A program made the translations under genes and the position numbers. Below are positions 16,206 through 24,794 of a stretch of 64,000 nt of DNA, one piece after another (the stretch's first letter is position 1; each line of letters opens with the position of its first letter). Below the pieces are notes generated by a model that ran no database searches, was not told where the DNA came from, and worked only from the letters and a program-made list of their open reading frames with translations. Source of the stretch: JAEUIT01 sp034439815 (lineage in GTDB: Bacteria > Planctomycetota > Phycisphaerae > Phycisphaerales > SM1A02); assembly GCA_034439815.1 (NCBI GenBank), contig JAWXBD010000084.1, positions 1 to 64,000 on the forward strand, read 5' to 3'.

Positions 16206-19187
16206 ATGATTGGTTCACCGTCTTTGATCTCGAGTCTTGGCCGATCGCGGAGCTGCACGCTCGCGGCGATCGTTGCGGGAACCGCCGCCGCCTTCACCGG
16301 ACACGCACTTGCCGGCGGTCCGGCCACCCCCGTCATCAGCGAACTTCGCACCGGCCAGCCCGGCCCCGATCTCGATGAGTATGTCGAGATCCGCGGCACG
16401 CCCGGCGCCACTCTGAACGGTGTCTGGTACCTCGTCATCGGTGACGCCGACGCCGCGCGGCCCCCCGCTCAGAACGGCTTCATCGAAGCTGCCATCAATC
16501 TCACGGGCTTGACTATTCCCGCGAGCGGCTACCTCGTCATCGCCGAATCAACGTTCTCGCTGGGCGTCGCGGATGTCATCGCGACCCTTCCGTTTGAAGA
16601 CAACGACAACGTCACGCACCTGCTGGTCACCGAATTCACCGGCGGTGTCGGCACCGATGTCGACGCGAACGATGACGGAGTGCTCGACGCACGTCTGCCC
16701 TGGACGACGCTGCTGTCGAGCGTGGGCCTCGTCGGCATCATTGACCCCCGCGGAATCGCGGCGGAGTTCGTGTACTCAGAGAACCTCGTCGGTCCCGACG
16801 GCGGAGCCGTCCCGCAGCACGTGTTCCTGTGCCAGAACGACGACAGCGCATACGAGGTTGCCGCTTCCGATCCGGGTGCGGGCGAGGACACGGTCGGCGC
16901 CGCCAACCCCACGTGCGACTTCACGCCGCCGCCGGTGCAGATCAGCGAGATCCGCATCGATCAGCCCAGTACGGACAACGACGAATTCTTTGAGCTCAGC
17001 GGTCCGCCCGGGCTCGTGCTCGACGGGTACACCTACATCGTGATCGGCGATGGCATCGCGGCTCTGGGTTCCGGCGTCATCGAGGCGGTTGTCGATCTGA
17101 CCGGCGTGGCGATTCCCGCGGACGGTTACCTGCTCGTGACCGAGTCCACCTTCACCCTGTTCGGTGCCACCCCTGACTTTGTTGTGGGCGCCAACGGACT
17201 CAACTTTGAAAACGATGACAACGTCACCCATCTCCTGGTGAAAGACTTCACCGGCGCCAACGGTGCCGATCTCGACGCTGAGAACGACGGCGTGATCGAC
17301 GCAGCGCCGTGGACAGAGATCGTTGACTCGGTCGCTCTCATCGTCGGAACACCCGGCTCGGGTGGGAACGAACTCGTCTACTCGCCGACCATCGTCGGCC
17401 CGGACGGCGACTTCGTGCCGAGCGCGGTGTATCGCTGCTTCCCGACAGGCACCTGGCAGATCGGTGAGTTTCCGCCCACTCCCGCCCTCGACACGCCCGG
17501 CACGGAGAACTTTGGCTGTCCGAGCTGCGGCGGTGAAGGCAGCTGCTTCGCCGAGCACGCATCCGCCGGATGCGATATCAGCGACTGCTGCGAACTCGTG
17601 TGCGCAGTCGATCCGGAGTGCTGCATGACCGGCTGGGACGCAGTGTGCGTCGCCAACGCGCAGGAACTCTGCAACGCGGCCGGATCGCCGCCTGTCCTCA
17701 CCATCAACGAAGTGCGCATCGCGCAGCCCAATGCCGACAACGATGAGTTCTTCGAAATCCTCGGCGCTCCGGGCACGTCACTCGACGGTGTTGCGTACGT
17801 GGTGATCGGCGACGGTCTCGATGCCAACGGTGTCGTCGAAAACGTCACGCTGCTCTCCGGCACGATTCCGGGCGACGGATTTTTCGTCGTCGCGAAGAGC
17901 ACGTTCACGCTCGGCAATCCCGATCTCATCCGCGACAACATCAACTTTGAAGACGGCGACACCGTCACGCATCTGCTCGTCTGGAACTTCAACGGCGCGC
18001 TCGGCGCGGATCTCGACGCCGACAACAATTGCACGCTGGATTCGACTCCATGGGAGGCGACCATCGACGGCATCGTCCTGCTCGGCGAAGAGAACTGCGG
18101 CTACGCGGCAACCGCCGTGGGCCCGGACACGATCTTCGCACCGGCCCACGCGTTCAAGTGCACGCCGGACAACGTCTGGACCGTCGGACTCTTCGCGTCG
18201 ACGGCCAACGACACGCCGGGCTTCGCCAACGCCACGTGTCCCGCAGCGGATCCGTGCGGCGAGGGTGCGGCGCAGGACTGCTTCACGGCGGCACGCACGC
18301 CGGGCTGCAGCGATGCCGACTGCTGCAATGCAGTCTGCACCATCGATCCGACGTGCTGCAGCGCGGCATGGGATGCAACGTGCGTCACTCTCGCGAACGA
18401 GAACTGTCTCGTTCCGGCGGATCCGCCGGCCGTGCAGCTCAGCGAGATCCGCACCGATCAGGCCGGCACCGATCTCGACGAATACTTCGAACTCATCGGC
18501 GCGCCTGGCACCAGCCTGACCGGCGCCACGTACATCGTCATCGGCGATGGCCCTGCGGCACTCGGATCGGGCGTCGTCGAAATGGCGCTGCCGCTGACCG
18601 GCTTCGTCATTCCGTCCGACGGTTTCCTGCTGGCGGCAAAGGCGTCGTTCACGCTGACCGGCGCAGTGCCTGATTACGTCGTCGGCGACAGCGCCCTCAT
18701 CTTTGAGAACGGCGACAACGTCACGCACATGCTGGTGTGGGAATTCGAGGGGTCGGTCGGAACGGACCTCGATACGAACGACGACGGCACGCTCGACAGC
18801 CCGCCGTGGACGTCGGTCATCGACTCCGTGGCGCTGCAGGGGGCGAGCAAGACGGGCGAGCTGGTGTACAGCACGACGATCGTCGGACCGAACGGCAACT
18901 TCGTTCCGAGTCACTTGAAGTTCTGCCCGAGCACGACAGTCTGGACCCTCGGCACGTTTGATCCGACGCTGTCGGACGACAGCCCGGGCGCGGCGAATCC
19001 CGACTGCACGTACAGCGAGGTCTGCGTCGGCGACCTCGACGGCAGCGGCGCCGTGAACGCGGGTGATCTGGCGATTCTGCTCGGCGCCTGGGGCCCAGGC
19101 GGCGGCGCCGCTGACCTCGACAACGACGGCGACGTGGACGCGGGCGACCTCGCGATCCTCCTCGGCGCGTGGGGCGGCTGTCCGTAA
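16206..19187 (+). CDS. Large exported protein: four lamin-tail-like repeats, two Cys-rich modules, dockerin-like tail
   Basis: From ATG 16206 (Shine-Dalgarno GCAGGAG) the protein has 993 residues. A signal peptide ends near GHALAGG. Four homologous units follow, each opening with a segment like ISEIRIDQPSTDNDEFFEL, continuing with YIVIGDG, FVVAKSTFTL and a DNVTHLLV strand, and closing with an Asp-rich loop: a lamin-tail-domain pattern. After units 2 and 3 sit two cysteine-rich modules (CFAEHASAGCDISDCCELVC and CFTAARTPGCSDADCCNAVC openings). The C-terminus holds two dockerin-like calcium loops, each ending in LLGAWG. It is probably a surface or secreted structural protein. A more upstream ATG at 16080 is rejected because the signal peptide begins at 16206. 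Confidence 0.9.
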   Translation: MIGSPSLISSLGRSRSCTLAAIVAGTAAAFTGHALAGGPATPVISELRTGQPGPDLDEYVEIRGTPGATLNGVWYLVIGDADAARPPAQNGFIEAAINLTGLTIPASGYLVIAESTFSLGVADVIATLPFEDNDNVTHLLVTEFTGGVGTDVDANDDGVLDARLPWTTLLSSVGLVGIIDPRGIAAEFVYSENLVGPDGGAVPQHVFLCQNDDSAYEVAASDPGAGEDTVGAANPTCDFTPPPVQISEIRIDQPSTDNDEFFELSGPPGLVLDGYTYIVIGDGIAALGSGVIEAVVDLTGVAIPADGYLLVTESTFTLFGATPDFVVGANGLNFENDDNVTHLLVKDFTGANGADLDAENDGVIDAAPWTEIVDSVALIVGTPGSGGNELVYSPTIVGPDGDFVPSAVYRCFPTGTWQIGEFPPTPALDTPGTENFGCPSCGGEGSCFAEHASAGCDISDCCELVCAVDPECCMTGWDAVCVANAQELCNAAGSPPVLTINEVRIAQPNADNDEFFEILGAPGTSLDGVAYVVIGDGLDANGVVENVTLLSGTIPGDGFFVVAKSTFTLGNPDLIRDNINFEDGDTVTHLLVWNFNGALGADLDADNNCTLDSTPWEATIDGIVLLGEENCGYAATAVGPDTIFAPAHAFKCTPDNVWTVGLFASTANDTPGFANATCPAADPCGEGAAQDCFTAARTPGCSDADCCNAVCTIDPTCCSAAWDATCVTLANENCLVPADPPAVQLSEIRTDQAGTDLDEYFELIGAPGTSLTGATYIVIGDGPAALGSGVVEMALPLTGFVIPSDGFLLAAKASFTLTGAVPDYVVGDSALIFENGDNVTHMLVWEFEGSVGTDLDTNDDGTLDSPPWTSVIDSVALQGASKTGELVYSTTIVGPNGNFVPSHLKFCPSTTVWTLGTFDPTLSDDSPGAANPDCTYSEVCVGDLDGSGAVNAGDLAILLGAWGPGGGAADLDNDGDVDAGDLAILLGAWGGCP

Positions 19188-19218
19188 GTTCGACAGTTCA
19201 TTGCAGCATTGACGAGCG

Positions 19219-19250
19219 ACGGGTCCGGCGCGAGCCGGGCCCGTTGTTTT
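19219..19250 (+). terminator. Rho-independent terminator after the modular surface protein
   Basis: An 11-bp stem (ACGGGTCCGGC / GCCGGGCCCGT, with one G-T pair) closes a GCGA tetraloop and is followed by TGTTTT. It begins 31 bp after the stop codon. Confidence 0.8.
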
Positions 19251-19274
19251 CTGTTGGGAAGAAGAAACGGAGAA

Positions 19275-19468
19275 ACACAGAGAGACACAGAGGACACAGA
19301 GGGACACAGAGCATGCAGTTCTTCTACTCCCTCCGACTTCTTTTACTTCTTCGTCTTCGCTGTCTCGTCTTGATGCTTGCCTGCCGTCCTCGCAGGCGCT
19401 CCCATCCGTGACTGCTCTGTGACCTCTGTGTCCTCTGTGTCCTCTGTGTCCTCTGTGTCTCTCTGTGC
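19275..19468. repeat. Long inverted repeat of ACACAGAGG / CCTCTGTGT units
   Basis: The left arm (19275-19311) is built from ACACAGAG units. The right arm (19415-19468) is built from the complementary CTCTGTGT units in more copies. About 100 bp lies between them, largely pyrimidine-rich with CTTCTT blocks. The element occupies most of the space between the terminator of the surface protein gene and the MlaE-type gene at 19495. Nothing else is seen in this ~300-bp gap. Confidence 0.85.
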
Positions 19469-19494
19469 TTATCCTGGGCTGCTAAACTCCGCCG

Positions 19495-20343
19495 ATGCTT
19501 GCTCCCGCCCGCGGTATCAGCAGCTTTGGACAGTCCATCTTTTCGTCCATCTTTTCGACCCTGAGCGGCTTCGGCCGCTTTACGCGTTTCACGATTGCCA
19601 CGTTTCATTGGATGATCGTGCGGCCGGGCTGCTGGCTCCGATGGAGTCAGATCGCACCGCAGCTCTATCGCGTCGGTGTCGCGAGCGTGCCCGTCGTCGC
19701 GATCGTCGGTGTGTTCATCGGGATGATTCTGGCGCTCGAAGGCTACGTGCAGTTTGCCGCGATCGGTCAGGAAGACCGCATGGGCGGCGTGATCAACGCT
19801 GCGGTGACGAAGCAGATCGGGCCGGTGCTCGCGGCCGTCATGGTCGCTGGACGTGTCGGCGGTGCGCTCGCCGCTGAACTCGGTTCCATGAAGGTCACGG
19901 AGCAGCTCGATGCGATGCGCGTGATGGCCGCGGACCCGATTCGCACGCTGGTCGCTCCGCGCGTTGCCGCCTGCGTCCTGATGACTCCGCTCCTCACCAT
20001 CTACTCCGACGTCCTCGGATCCTGGGGGGCGTGGCTCATCTGTGTCCACGTGCATGGCATTTCGAGTCCCGACTACTGGCACTTCACCGGACTGTTTGTG
20101 ACGTGGTGGGACCCGATCACCGGAATTGCAAAAAGTGCGGTGTTCGGGCTCTGCATCGGATTGATCAGCTGCTACAAGGGTTTTCACTGCGGTGCGGGGG
20201 CGACGGGCGTCGGCCGGGCGGCGACGGCGAGTTTCGTTGCGAGCTTCATCGCGATCATCATCACGAACCTGGTGCTGGCGCAGTTCCTCGGCAAGCTGCA
20301 GACGTGGCTCGATCCCAACAGTCAGAGCAACCTGCTGTCGTGA
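19495..20343 (+). CDS. mlaE: MlaE-type ABC transporter permease
   Basis: MlaE-family permeases sit in the inner membrane and, with an MlaF ATPase and MCE-domain MlaD proteins, move lipids between membranes. The 282-residue protein shows family segments VVAIVGVFIGMILALEGYVQ, VTKQIGPVLAAVMVAGRVGGALAAELGSM, the EQLDAMRVMAADPIRTLVAPR coupling motif and SCYKGFHCGAGATGVGRAAT. Five or so membrane helices are evident. MlaF and MlaD partners are not adjacent: the next gene is a transglutaminase-like protein 31 bp downstream. The complex is probably completed from another locus. Confidence 0.92.
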   Translation: MLAPARGISSFGQSIFSSIFSTLSGFGRFTRFTIATFHWMIVRPGCWLRWSQIAPQLYRVGVASVPVVAIVGVFIGMILALEGYVQFAAIGQEDRMGGVINAAVTKQIGPVLAAVMVAGRVGGALAAELGSMKVTEQLDAMRVMAADPIRTLVAPRVAACVLMTPLLTIYSDVLGSWGAWLICVHVHGISSPDYWHFTGLFVTWWDPITGIAKSAVFGLCIGLISCYKGFHCGAGATGVGRAATASFVASFIAIIITNLVLAQFLGKLQTWLDPNSQSNLLS

Positions 20344-20374
20344 GCTTCGAAATCCCCGCGAAGGAGTCTGCGTA

Positions 20375-21538
20375 ATGTCATTGCGACCGTTGCCGTTGAT
20401 CGTCTTCATGCTCGCGCTGGCGTCGCTTGCCCCCCTGGCCGGATGGCAGGCACGACCGGCGGCCAGCAAGGCCATCGACCGCTATGACCCCAAGCTGTAT
20501 GACGTGAAGTTTGAAGTGACGATCGCCGCGTTCCCGAGCACGACCGATCCAGCGGTCACGTTGCAGGAGACGCCGATCGCGTTACCCATGATTCTGGACG
20601 GCCCGTTCAGCAGGGTCGATCCAAAGACGATGCAGCCCGAACTGTGGCTGGAAAATCATCGCGACGCGCAGCTCTCCGATCGCGCCCGCATCGAAGAGAA
20701 GCAGGAACTCGGCATGTCGTTCGCCGTGATTCCAGTGCAGTCCTTCAACGGCTCCGTGCTGCGCTGGAACGTGCAGTGGCGCATGCAGAGCTGGTCGTGC
20801 CGGGTCGACGAGTCCATGCTCGCCCGCTGCACCTGGCCACGGGAGTGGCCCGAGGAGGTGCGCTCAGCGCTCGAGCCGCAGAAGGGCATCGAAAGCAACG
20901 AACCGTTCGCCAAGGCGATCGTCGCGCAGGCCCTCGGTGATCAGGTGCGGTCCACGGCGCCGTGGTTTGCCACGAAGGAGATTCTGCGCACGGTCACGAC
21001 GGGATTCCGCAGCGTCAGCTCCGATGCACTCGAACGCCGCGCCGGGGGCCGGGTCGTCGGGCTCAAGATGGACGGAGCGCGTTTCAGCGTCGAACGCGAA
21101 TTCGGAACGCAGCATGATCTTGTGGCGACGTGCGTGGCGGCGCTCCGCGCCGCCGGCATTCCGGCCCGCCCCGTGGTCGGCATCAGCGAAGAACGTTCGA
21201 GGGCCGCAGCCGGCGGCCGCAAGCGCACGATTCTCATCAGCTGGGGCGAGGTGTACATGCCCGAACTCGGCTGGGTTCCGTTCGATCCGATGCGCCTGCG
21301 TGGCAGCGCCGTGCGATCGTTGAAGGTCGGAGATGCATGGCCGGGCGTCGGCACCATGAAGGACCTCAACGAGTGGATTCCTATCGCCTGGTGCTTCGCG
21401 CCAAATGCGTATGTCAGTCCGCCGTTCGCATCCGTCTGGGGCTGGCGGCCCACCGGGCGCACGATGGCGAGTTCATTCGAAGCAACCATCGGCCTGCAGG
21501 TCATTTCACGCGGCAAGGGCATCGACGATCCGCAGTGA
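20375..21538 (+). CDS. Exported transglutaminase-like protein lacking the usual catalytic Cys and His
   Basis: The 387-residue protein has an N-terminal signal-like segment (LPLIVFMLALASLAPLAGW) and a GAAGGAG ribosome-binding site that decides the start. The C-terminal half resembles the bacterial transglutaminase-like core: LRAAGIPARPVVGIS and WGEVYMPELGWVPFDP. Counting back from GIPAR, the position of the usual catalytic Cys is Gln246 (TQHDLVAT), and the usual His of HAW is replaced (Ile288-Ser289-Trp290). The following Asp in FDP remains. A nearby Cys253 is not in the normal position. It may therefore be a binding or scaffold protein rather than an enzyme. It is cotranscribed with the MlaE-type gene by spacing. 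Confidence 0.78.
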   Translation: MSLRPLPLIVFMLALASLAPLAGWQARPAASKAIDRYDPKLYDVKFEVTIAAFPSTTDPAVTLQETPIALPMILDGPFSRVDPKTMQPELWLENHRDAQLSDRARIEEKQELGMSFAVIPVQSFNGSVLRWNVQWRMQSWSCRVDESMLARCTWPREWPEEVRSALEPQKGIESNEPFAKAIVAQALGDQVRSTAPWFATKEILRTVTTGFRSVSSDALERRAGGRVVGLKMDGARFSVEREFGTQHDLVATCVAALRAAGIPARPVVGISEERSRAAAGGRKRTILISWGEVYMPELGWVPFDPMRLRGSAVRSLKVGDAWPGVGTMKDLNEWIPIAWCFAPNAYVSPPFASVWGWRPTGRTMASSFEATIGLQVISRGKGIDDPQ

Positions 21539-21561
21539 CGGTCTTCCCCTCCATGCCGACA

Positions 21562-21595
21562 TGACCTCTGATGCCGTTGAAGGCATCAGAGGTCA
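21562..21595. terminator. Perfect 14-bp hairpin between convergent genes
   Basis: TGACCTCTGATGCC and its exact complement enclose a six-base loop GTTGAA. It lies 23 bp after the plus-strand stop at 21538 and 77 bp beyond the minus-strand stop at 21673. It lacks a T-run, so it may serve as a bidirectional or Rho-assisted transcript end. Confidence 0.6.
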
Positions 21596-21672
21596 GCGTG
21601 GTCGAGGCGGAGTGCATGGTGTCGCTGCAAAAGCCGCACTCAGGAGATCAGCCGGTCAGCGGTGTCCGACCG

Positions 21673-22815
21673 TCAACGGTTCCTGTTGCCCATGGCCCGG
21701 GCGCGAGCAGCGGCGCTGGCACTGCCCGAATTCGACTTCTTCGTCGCCGAGGCGGAACTCTTCTTTGCCGGCAACGCCTTGCGGATGGCTTTCTTCGCCG
21801 GCTGACTGTCGAGCACCACGCGTTCACTGCTGGAGCCGCCGAGCACCACCACGCTGGACGATGCTCCGCTCCTGGCGCCGGGTTTCGCAGCGCCGTTGCT
21901 GCTGGGCGTGACGACTGCAGGCGCGCGGTCGGGCTTCGTGACTGTCGCTCCGCCGCCGGTCGCGGCGGACGGCGGCATCGGCGGTGCGGCAGGCTCGCCC
22001 TGCACCATCATCGCACTCTGATCGGCAGGTGCGCCAGCCGGCGCCGCCGGCATCGCTTCCGCCATCTGTTGGTTGCTGCACGCGACGAAGTTTGCAACAT
22101 CGCCACCCAGCACCAGATTGCTCGTGATGATCACGATGTCACCGTCCGTCAGCTTGAACATGTGACGGAGACCGAACGCCTCGCTGACTGCAGCGGTCGC
22201 CATGTTCGGGAACGGTGCCCCGAAGAGATTTGCGGTCTCCGCGGTGCCTGAACCGGTCGAACCCATGTTGAACGGTCCGTGGAACAGCTTCGGACCCATC
22301 GCTCCGTCAGCCAACGCAGCAAAGACTGCGTTACCGCCGGGAGTCGACACCGCGCCGCCGTTGGCGCTGGTGATGATCTTGATCGTGCACGCGCCGCCCA
22401 TCTTCGACGAAGACTGAATGAAGGGACAGATCGGCGCCTCGAACGTGACGTCGTACTCCGCCGATTCACTCGACTTGTTGTTCACCGTCGCGTTGCCGGT
22501 CAGCTTCGCGTTGCCGTTGGGATCGAGATCGGCTACGTATTCCCATGAGGCTTCCCACGCACCGCTCGGATCGACCGAGGATCCGGAGAAGTGCACCGTT
22601 CCGTTCGCGCCGGCGGAGTTCGCGAAGCTCTGCACCGAGTGCACTGGGCCGCCGTTCACCCGAATGGTGAAGGTGCCGACAGGCATCGACTGACCGAGTG
22701 CCGGCGTCGCGAAGCCGATCGTGGCGGCGAGTCCGGCCAGCACTGTGGCGAGTCTCGTGGCTGGAGCGAACCCGAGCCCCCGCTTGCTTCCGTTGATGTC
22801 GTGTAACTGACGCAT
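21673..22815 (-). CDS. Exported protein of unknown function with a basic low-complexity tail
   Basis: From ATG 22815, preceded by a GAAGGAG ribosome-binding site, the protein has 380 residues. A signal peptide (TRLATVLAGLAATIGFATPALGQ) is followed by a beta-rich region with alternating polar and hydrophobic residues (GTFTIRVNGGPVHSVQSFAN, GTVHFSGSSVDPSGAWEASW). A middle part has AFGLRHMFKLTDGDIVIITS. The last ~130 residues are disordered: Pro/Ala-rich, then Ser-rich, then Lys/Ala/Ser-rich (KKAIRKALPAKKSSASATKK). The family is not recognised. The basic tail might bind an acidic surface polymer or nucleic acid, which is speculative. Confidence 0.8.
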   Translation of the reverse strand: MRQLHDINGSKRGLGFAPATRLATVLAGLAATIGFATPALGQSMPVGTFTIRVNGGPVHSVQSFANSAGANGTVHFSGSSVDPSGAWEASWEYVADLDPNGNAKLTGNATVNNKSSESAEYDVTFEAPICPFIQSSSKMGGACTIKIITSANGGAVSTPGGNAVFAALADGAMGPKLFHGPFNMGSTGSGTAETANLFGAPFPNMATAAVSEAFGLRHMFKLTDGDIVIITSNLVLGGDVANFVACSNQQMAEAMPAAPAGAPADQSAMMVQGEPAAPPMPPSAATGGGATVTKPDRAPAVVTPSSNGAAKPGARSGASSSVVVLGGSSSERVVLDSQPAKKAIRKALPAKKSSASATKKSNSGSASAAARARAMGNRNR

Positions 22816-23100
22816 GGTGTCTCCTTCGAACGCTTGACCACAGTTCGCTTCGCCGCAGCGTTGGACGTAAGGCTGCACAGACCGAGCAAACTCCTGCTTC
22901 AACCGAACGTCGGATTCGATCGAAGGAAAGCAAGTAGCTGGGTCGTACCGGGGCGTGGTGTTTGCGCAAGCGGCGGGAGCCAGTCGATTTGGCGAAGCGC
23001 TGCCGGTGGCGCGGGCGCGGCCGAGAACCATTTTGTCGCGTCCGCGACGATTGGCCGGGTTCATTCCACGACAACGGCCGGCGATGCCGATCATCTCTCC

Positions 23101-23400
23101 ATGACTGTCCAGGATCCCTCGTCAGCAAACGCCTCAGCTGGACCAGCGCCGCAGCAGCACGGTTCCGTCCCCAGGCTGCGCCTGAGCGAATCGCAGCTCA
23201 CCCCGGCGGAGACGGCGATCGAGGTGCTGCGCGAAGTCCGCTGCAAGGCGCTTGCGATGTACGGCCCCTGCATGGCGGCATCCCTGACGGTGATTCACGT
23301 GATGGCCCGCCGGGAGGTCGAGACCGCGCCCTGGTCGTGGAGCGAGAAGGCCCGCGTGCTCGCGGAGCTCTCACGACTGATGGGATCTGCTGCGGCCTGA
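23101..23400 (+). CDS. Hypothetical small protein
   Basis: A 99-residue reading frame with ATG at 23101 and a Ser/Ala/Pro-rich N-terminus followed by a probable helical domain (LTPAETAIEVLREVRCKALAMYG, given as part). No signal peptide or known motif is seen, and no strong ribosome-binding site precedes it. It lies between two exported-protein genes. Helical hydrophobic periodicity supports coding, but the evidence is modest. Confidence 0.5.
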   Translation: MTVQDPSSANASAGPAPQQHGSVPRLRLSESQLTPAETAIEVLREVRCKALAMYGPCMAASLTVIHVMARREVETAPWSWSEKARVLAELSRLMGSAAA

Positions 23401-23498
23401 GCGAGGCATGGTCGATCCGACGATCGCAAGCCGAATCCGATAGCCTGTGCCCGATAGGCTATTGACGGTCCTGTTTCCATCCACCGAGGAGATCACCC

Positions 23499-24563
23499 GT
23501 GCGTCAGACGTTCGCGATAGTTGCTGTGCTGGCGCTTTCCGCATCGGCCCTCGCACAGGAGACCGTCCCGGCGCCCGCAGCTTCACAGCCCGGCAGCGCA
23601 TCACAAGCCGGCAGCCTCGGCATCGGATCGAAAGCACCCGCTCTCGCTGTCGAAGCGTGGGTCAAGGGGCAGCCCGTCGAATCGTTTGAGGCAGGACGGA
23701 TCTATGTGATTGAAATCTGGGCGACATGGTGCGCTCCGTGCATCGCGGGCATTGGCCACCTGACCGGTGTGCAGCGCGAGTACAAGGATCACGGCGTTCA
23801 GATCATCGGACTCACGTCTGCGGACCCGAAGAACATGCGCGCGGCGGTCGAAAGTTTCGTGGCGGTGCGCGGCGACGGGATGGGATACACGGTCGCGTGG
23901 GATGCAGGACGGACGACGTATGAACGGTACATGATCGCGTCGCGTCACCCGGGCATTCCTGCATGCTTCGTGGTCGGGAAGGACGGGACAATCGAGTACA
24001 TCGGACATCCGCAGAACCTCGACCTCGTGATTCCCAAGCTCGTCGACGGCACATGGGATCGCAGCGCCGGCCCCACCGACGTGCTTGCCGCGCAGGCAAT
24101 GCAGGCGGAGGTCCGACTGGTCGGAAAGTCGGACCCCAAGGCGGCGCTGGTGCAGTTCGCCGAAGTGGAGTCTCGCTGGCCGTTGTTCGCGAAGCAGTTC
24201 CTGCCGTACAAGGCCTCGCTGCAGCGAAGCGCCGGAGATCTCGATGGATCGAAGGCCTCGCTCGCGCGCGTGGTGGAAGTCGCGCTGGAGCGACACGACT
24301 TTCTGACCTTGCGAGGCTTGGCGGCGCAGTCGCTCGGCCGCAAAGCTGAGCCCGGTTCGCTCGACGAGGCATTGTCGCTCGCCACCGCAGCAGCGAAGAC
24401 ATCAAACGAGCGCGACGCGGCATCGATGCGCATTCTGGCAAAGATCCATCAGGCGCGCGGCGATCTCGACAAGGCGATCGAGGCGATGAAAAAGTCCGTG
24501 GAAACCGCAGGCCCGGATCTCGCCGCGCGGATGGAGCGCGAGCTGCGCGAGTTGATGAAGTGA
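23499..24563 (+). CDS. Periplasmic TlpA/ResA-like thioredoxin-fold protein with C-terminal helical repeats
   Basis: The GTG/ATG-proximal context shows GAGGAG upstream of 23499. The 354-residue protein has a signal peptide (QTFAIVAVLALSASALAQ). A thioredoxin fold at ~residues 40-185 has the redox motif WCAPC (Cys78, Cys81), followed by a cis-Pro-like HPGIPACF segment. Residues ~200-354 are helical with TPR-like periodicity (LVQFAEVESRWPLFAKQFLP; AKIHQARGDLDKAIEAMKKS). Such proteins reduce or isomerise disulfides or assist cytochrome maturation in the periplasm. TPR-like tails may recruit a partner. There is no obvious cytochrome biogenesis gene beside it. Confidence 0.88.
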   Translation: MRQTFAIVAVLALSASALAQETVPAPAASQPGSASQAGSLGIGSKAPALAVEAWVKGQPVESFEAGRIYVIEIWATWCAPCIAGIGHLTGVQREYKDHGVQIIGLTSADPKNMRAAVESFVAVRGDGMGYTVAWDAGRTTYERYMIASRHPGIPACFVVGKDGTIEYIGHPQNLDLVIPKLVDGTWDRSAGPTDVLAAQAMQAEVRLVGKSDPKAALVQFAEVESRWPLFAKQFLPYKASLQRSAGDLDGSKASLARVVEVALERHDFLTLRGLAAQSLGRKAEPGSLDEALSLATAAAKTSNERDAASMRILAKIHQARGDLDKAIEAMKKSVETAGPDLAARMERELRELMK

Positions 24564-24573
24564 GGGGCGCGAC

Positions 24574-24680
24574 GAAGGAAGAAGTATGAAGTGTGAAGTT
24601 TGAAGTGCCGAAGACGCATTCGCACTCGGGTGGACTTCTTCCTTCTTCCTTCTTCCTTCATCCTTCTTCCTTCCTCCATC
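24574..24680. repeat. Low-complexity purine/pyrimidine intergenic repeat element, copy 2
   Basis: The left arm GAAGGAAGAAGTATGAAGTG... (24574-24607) and the right arm of CCTTCTTCC units (24634-24680) share units with copy 1 at 7579-7700. It starts 10 bp after the thioredoxin-like gene stop. The rest of the gap to 24795 contains no recognisable feature. Confidence 0.75.
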
Positions 24681-24794
24681 GCGGCCCAGTTCACTGGTCC
24701 GATGTCAAAAAGCCCGCGCCTGTCCGGATGAGCGTGACGAGGCGCGGGCGTGAAAATGGCTCGAAGATGTGCGGCGCCGAGAACTCGTGGTCAA

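Noticed and set aside
17778..19307. A 509-residue minus-strand frame opposite the modular surface protein
   Set aside because: The plus strand has repeated domains, a signal peptide and a terminator; the antisense frame has none of these.
19275..19468. CRISPR array
   Set aside because: The repeats are 8-10 bp, contiguous and in opposite orientation on two arms, with no unique spacers of regular length and no cas genes in the window.
20375..21538. A functional transglutaminase or protease
   Set aside because: The aligned catalytic Cys and His positions hold Gln and Ile-Ser, so an enzymatic call is not supported.
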